From contig OX031056.1 of the NCBI GenBank assembly GCA_943736015.1, positions 65,561,277 to 65,625,276 on the forward strand: a stretch of DNA of 64,000 bases. Reading direction: 5' to 3'. The DNA is from Tridacna crocea (Eukaryota; Mollusca; Bivalvia; Cardiida; Cardiidae). Below the pieces are notes generated by a model. The model had not been told where the DNA came from. It made no database searches and saw nothing but the letters and a program-made list of their open reading frames with translations. How positions within the stretch are numbered: position 1 is the first letter of the stretch; each line of letters begins with the position of its first letter. This document shows, in pieces, positions 56,401 to 62,400 of this stretch. A program made the position numbers and the translations under genes.

Positions 56401-59400
56401 TCATGAAAATCTGATGTGAAATGCAGACTTTACCGCATAAACAAGAATTTGAAATTTTCAACTTGAAATGGCTACTTTTCCCATATTGTTAGTTGGATTT
56501 TTCTCAAAATCAATAGGGTTGAAGCTATTGATAAGATAAACAATCTGTGCAAGTTTCACGAAAATCTGAGGAACGACGGAGACCCTGCCATGACATAAGC
56601 TCTGCTGGCTTTCAGCCAGTAGAGCTAAAAATTGAAAATTGACAGCAGGGTAGATAACATTGTGGGAAAAGGAGAAAATGCAGGTTACCAGGTTTCTCAT
56701 TTTCCCTCAATGTTTTCAAAAGGTTTCTTTCTCAGGGTCATAAAAAGCAGGGATTGTTTAGTAAAGTGTTTATGTAATTTTTTGTTTCATTTATAACAAA
56801 ATGAGCAGAATTCTTTCACTTTTTTCGCAAAGGCACCACATGTATGTTAAGCTGCGAGATGATTAACTCTTTACCAAACGGAAAAAAATTGGACCAGTCC
56901 AAATTGAAAGCAATTGCAGACGACAAAATAAATGTGAATCAAAAATTGAAATTTGATTTGTATAGGGTAGAAAACACTGTGGGAAAAGGGGAAAATGCTG
57001 GTTACCAGCATTTTCTCCTTTACCCACAGTGTTTTCAAAGGCTAGGCTTTCTTTCTCAGGGTCATTAAAAATCTGGATTGTGTGGTACAGAGTTATTCCC
57101 CTCATCTATAGAACAAAAATACACAAAACAATCATTAGTTATGTATCAAAACTGCAATTTAACCTGTTTGCTCTGTCATGTCTGTTCTTGCCAAAATGTC
57201 CTGTTTTCAATCATTTACACAGAGCTCCAGATAAGAGGGAGTGATGGTAATCGTAATCCATTACATCTCTTCAAAACCCTATGTTGTGTGCAGTCATTAG
57301 AATTGTCTCGATGAAGTGATTCTAATTAGTACCCACAACATAGGTTTAAGAAGAGAATTATCAATATTTTCAATTTTGAAATCAAAATCACTCCCTCTAT
57401 CTCAAGCTTTGTTTACAGAAAACAGAGCTTTTACCTTGTTAAGTCCAAAACCTTGAGGCCCTGGTTTAACTCTTTACCAAACGATACAATTTTAGACTGG
57501 TCCAAATTGGAAGCATTTGCAGACGACAAAATCAATATGACTCAAAAGTTGAAATTTGGTCTGGGAAGGATAGAAAACATTGTGGGCAAAGGAGAAAATG
57601 CTGGTTACCAGCATTTTCTCCTTTTCCCACAATGTTTTCAAAAGGCTTCTTTCTCAGGGTCGTCAAAAGTAGGGATTGTGTGGTAATGGGTTAATCCATA
57701 ATCAAAGCTTTTGGTTCTTCATGGGAGTGACATAGTGAAACCCAAGGCCTACATGAATAGGAGAGCTCCTAAAATAATGCTGAAAGTAGCACAAAACGCC
57801 ATTCAGTCAATCATTCAATTATAGGTAGACAATGAGAAACCTTACTGGTCTTTTAAAGTATGGGATAATGTTTTCCTTGCATTTTCTGATCAGTTGACAT
57901 TCTGGGTATAAATGCACATGCTGGTCCTTCATGTATAATCCTAAACTCATTCCATCACATATTCTCCGCTTTGTTCCTGTTCCTGAATTGAATGTTGAAA
58001 CTTTGCCCTCAGCCCACTGGAAAAACTGAAGTATATGAAGAAGAAACTAAAGCTGTCACTAAATGTGACTTTATACCCCCGCCAGCGCTTTCACAGGAAA
58101 AGAGTATCAAGTAAAGGGGAGATAACACCTCAACCAGGAGGAGTTGACACCTGAAAATTGCGTCTTGCAAATCTTCAATATATAATTAATACATGTGCAA
58201 AGTATCAATACAATTAAAGGAAAACTGTAGGAGTTAGCGACACAAAATTGCTACTATTTTGTGCACAGACAGACACACAGAGAGACAGGCTGATTCCACT
58301 ATACCCCCCAAAACATTCATTTTACGGGGGTATGAAAAAGTTTTGCTTTATCTAAAACACATTCTCAAGCTAAAAACACTACATGCCCAGCCACATACTT
58401 GTTTTATAATTCTTTAACACAGAACTCCAGATAAAGCAAGTGACTTTGATTATAAGATTTAAAAATGTTAATCAACCTGATTTTTTTCCTTTTCCCACTG
58501 TTTCTATTAGCTCAAGGTCATATACTATAATCTGAAGAACATTTAAATTATCGTCTGTAGTTTCCTTCAATATGGACTAGGCTACAATTTCATTTTTGGT
58601 TGACTCTACCAAACAATCCCAGGTTTTCACATTTCTTAAAAAGAAGCCTTTTAAAAACATTGAGGGAAAAGGAGAAAATGCTGGTAACCAGCATTTTCTC
58701 CTTTTCCAACAATGTTCTTCCACCCCTCCCAGAACAAATTTGAATTTTTGGGTCAGATTGATTTTGTCATCTGCAAATGCTTTCAATTTGGACCAGTCTA
58801 AAATTTTGTTATTTAGTAAAGAGTTAACTCATTAACAAATGAGAAAATTTTAGGTTTGTCCATATCGAAAGTATTTGCAGACGACAAAATGAAAGGGACT
58901 CAAAATTTGAAATTTGTTTTGTGAAGGGTAGAAAATATTGTGGGAAAAGGAGAAAATGCTGGTTACCAGTTCTGAAGGCTTCTTTCACAGGGTAGTCAAA
59001 AGTAGGGATTGTGTGGTAATGGGTTAAATGGTAAAGATATGTCAAAACTGATCTGCTGATTAGCTAAATTTCTGGTTTGAACAAAAATATGAGAACAATA
59101 AAAAATAACCTTTTACCTTACATCGCTGCTGAGCATTTTTACTGCAACCATAGAATTGCCTCCCTTTATTTGGACCTTCCTTTCTAACAGTCAAGATTTT
59201 GGCTGCTGTGCCACAGTTACACAGAACACTAATACTAATGGATTGTTGTACAGCTACAAGGAAAAACAAGACCACTGCATGTGGGTGCCAGTTTTTGGCT
59301 AAAGTTGTTTCTGGATTCAGACTGATCTTCAATGAAAGTTCTAAATCAAAAGAGGGGCATAAATGTGTAAAAGCTATTTTAATAGCTACCTTCCACACCA

Positions 59401-62400
59401 ATATCAGAGCTCCAGATAGAGCGAGTGATTTTGATTTGAAAATTAAAATTATCATTTAACAAAATATCACTGTCTCATCAAGACAATTCTAATGAGTACC
59501 CACTATGTAGGGTTCGACAGAGAAATAATGGGTTTAGAATGTCGTCACTCCCTCTTATCTGGTTACTTGGAGCTCTGAATATAGATTAATCTTCTGATAG
59601 CAAACAAAGTAATCCAAGTGTCACGTAAATATGTTCAGTAATGACAAAGGTATAAAGACAATGGCTATAAACTTGCATGTCAAATCAGACTAAGAGTTAA
59701 GTTTGTGCAAAAAAAAAGTTTTGTTAAACAAAATTTCTCTCATGCAACAGAGGGTGTATGCATAGGTACTTGATCTAAACCAAAAGTATTTGAAGGCGAC
59801 AAATTTACTTCTAATATGAATATCATCTTTAAAGGGCTAGATAGCACCAATGGAAAAAGACTCATTGCTGGTTACCAGTATATTCTCCTGTTCTTGCAAA
59901 GTTCTCAAAAGCTTTCTTCATCAAGGTTGTTTAAACCATAGGCCTCTAATCTCCATTAAAATAACTCATGTCACATACCTGACTTTGTGTAACTTGACAT
60001 ATCAACTCTTGAAAGTGCCTGATGGTATCGTTTAGAAATTTCAAATAGCACTGTGTTCAAGTTTTCTGAAATACAAGAACAGTTCAAACATATCAAGAGA
60101 TGTATATATTAGAATGAGAGGTAAACTCATTATCAAACAACAAAATTTTAGTTTTGTCCAAATCGAAACCATTTGCAGATGACAAATAAAGTAACTGAAA
60201 ATTTGAAATTTATATTGTTAGGGGTAGAAAACATTGCGGAAAAAAGGAGAAAATGCTGGTTACCAGCATTTTCTGCTTTTCCGACAATGTTTTCTATAGG
60301 CTTCTTTCTCAGGGTCGTCAAAAGTAGGGATTGTGTAGTAATGGATTATTCCTATGCTGGTTCAGCAACGCCCTGGCAGCAAAGTAGGTAGGGTAAAGGG
60401 CTTGAAAACAGGGAGTTACTAGTTCAAATTCCTGGCTCAACTGGTTTCATTCAAAAGATTGATTACGCTCATCAAAAGAGGATTAATTCTTCTCTAACCA
60501 CTAATAAGTGGCTTAAATAGAGTACTGAGTAAAGCACTGCAATGCAAACTCCAGGTAAGAATGGATAGGTGAACTGGCTACTACCAATATTAACCCTTTA
60601 CTCCATAGATACTCATTTCTATGCATTGCTTGTGGGAACCTTTGGAAAAGATTGTGGCAAAAGGTGAAATTGCTTGTGACAAGCAATTTCACCTTTTGCC
60701 ACCATGTTTTCTACACTATCAAAAGGTGTCATATACACATAAGAAATAGCTTCATCCTTGCTGTTATTTGGGGTCAATTAGAGATACCATAGAAATGCCT
60801 TATGGGGTAAAGGGTTAAGTCAAATGATGTTGATAATGGCACTTAACTTTTTACCAAACAACAAAAATATACACTGGTCCAATTTGAGCTTTTGCAGATG
60901 ACAAAGTAAATGTGACTGAAAAATTGATATTTGGTTGGAGAAGGGTAGAAAACATTGAGGGAAAAGGAGAAAATGCTGGTTACCAGCATTTTCTAATTTT
61001 CCCACAATGATTTCAAAAGGCTTTTTCCACCGGGTTCTTAAGTCCAGATTGTGTGGTAAAGGGTTAATCAAGTCTTACCTCTCTACCAGATGACAAATTT
61101 CTAGACATGCCCAAATTGAAAGTATTTGCAAACAACACACATGACTCAAAAATTGAAACCTGATTTTGGAAGAGTAGAAAACATTGATGGAAAAAAAGGA
61201 GAAAATGCTGGTAACCAGTATTTTCTCCTTTTCCAACAATGTTTTCAGAAGGCCTCTTCCTCAGGGTCGATAAAACCAGGGATCATTTGGTAAGGGTTAA
61301 AGGTACAACATGACAAAATTCTGGATCAGTTGAAGTTCAAATTGAAAGCTTTTGCAGATGACATTAACCCTTTACTTCAAGATACTCATTTTGACATATC
61401 AACAACAGACAGCTTTGAAAACTTTGTGGGAAAAGGAGAACTTCATCGTAACAAGCAATTTCTCCTTTTCCCACAATGTTTTCGACTCATTCTGATATTT
61501 GTATCATCGTAACAAGCAATTTCTCCTTTTCCCACAACGTTTTCCACTCAATTAGATATTTGTATCCTCATTTGTCCATATTTTTGACATCATATCTTTA
61601 TTTGCTGCTGAAATGGAAATGCCTCAAATTGGCATATCAGGTAAAGGGTTAAATGCAGCTCAAATGACGAATTTGCCTCTGGAAGGATAGAAAACAATTT
61701 AGAAAAAGGAGAAAATGCTGATTATAAGCAATTTTTCCCTTCCCAACGTTTTCAAAAGTCTTTTCATTCTGGGTTCCACAATTTACAAAGGTAACAAAGA
61801 TAAAATTTTAATACCTATTACGGCTGAAGAGAGGATCTGTTTGTACTGATGTACTGACTTGAATGCTGCAGGTATGGTCACCTGTCTAGCTATGTTCTGT
61901 GTAAATTCCACTGTTTCACGCCCAGGAAAACATAACTCTGTACAACATACCCCCTGCAAATGAAGCAACAAGTTGATTCACGCTATAATTTCATCTTCTC
62001 ACCCATCTACCTATATTTTTTTGCAATGGACATCTGGCAATTTTCAGTCACATTTACTGTAAAAGGAGAGTTCTAAATACATAATTTGGAAGAATTATAA
62101 AGGCTATGCTCTGGCAATAGGGGGTTGTAACTCTTTGCCAAGCAACGGAACTTTACACAGGTCCAAATTGAAAGCACTTGCAGACAACAATATAAACGCA
62201 ACTCAAAATTGAAATTTGTTTCCATCAGGGTAGAAAACATTGTGGCAAAAGGAGAAAATGCAGGTTACCAGCATTTTCTCCTTTTTCCACAATGTTTTCA
62301 ACAGGCCTATTTCTCAGGGTCGTTAAAAGTCAGATTTGTGTGGTAATGGGTTAATGCATGTCTGATGCTTTATACCATGCAAGTAATCATATTATTAATG

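Larger units (their letters stand above)
54905..56772 (+). mobile_element. TFB split by a Pearl-like element and a CAC element
   Basis: The left part 54905-54980 runs TTAACTCTTTACCAACCTGC to TTATATGTAACTC; the right part 56629-56772 is AAAAATTGAAAATTGACAGC to GTTTAGTAAAGTGTTTA. The join reproduces the TFB order GTAACTC | AAAAATTG. Confidence 0.75.
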
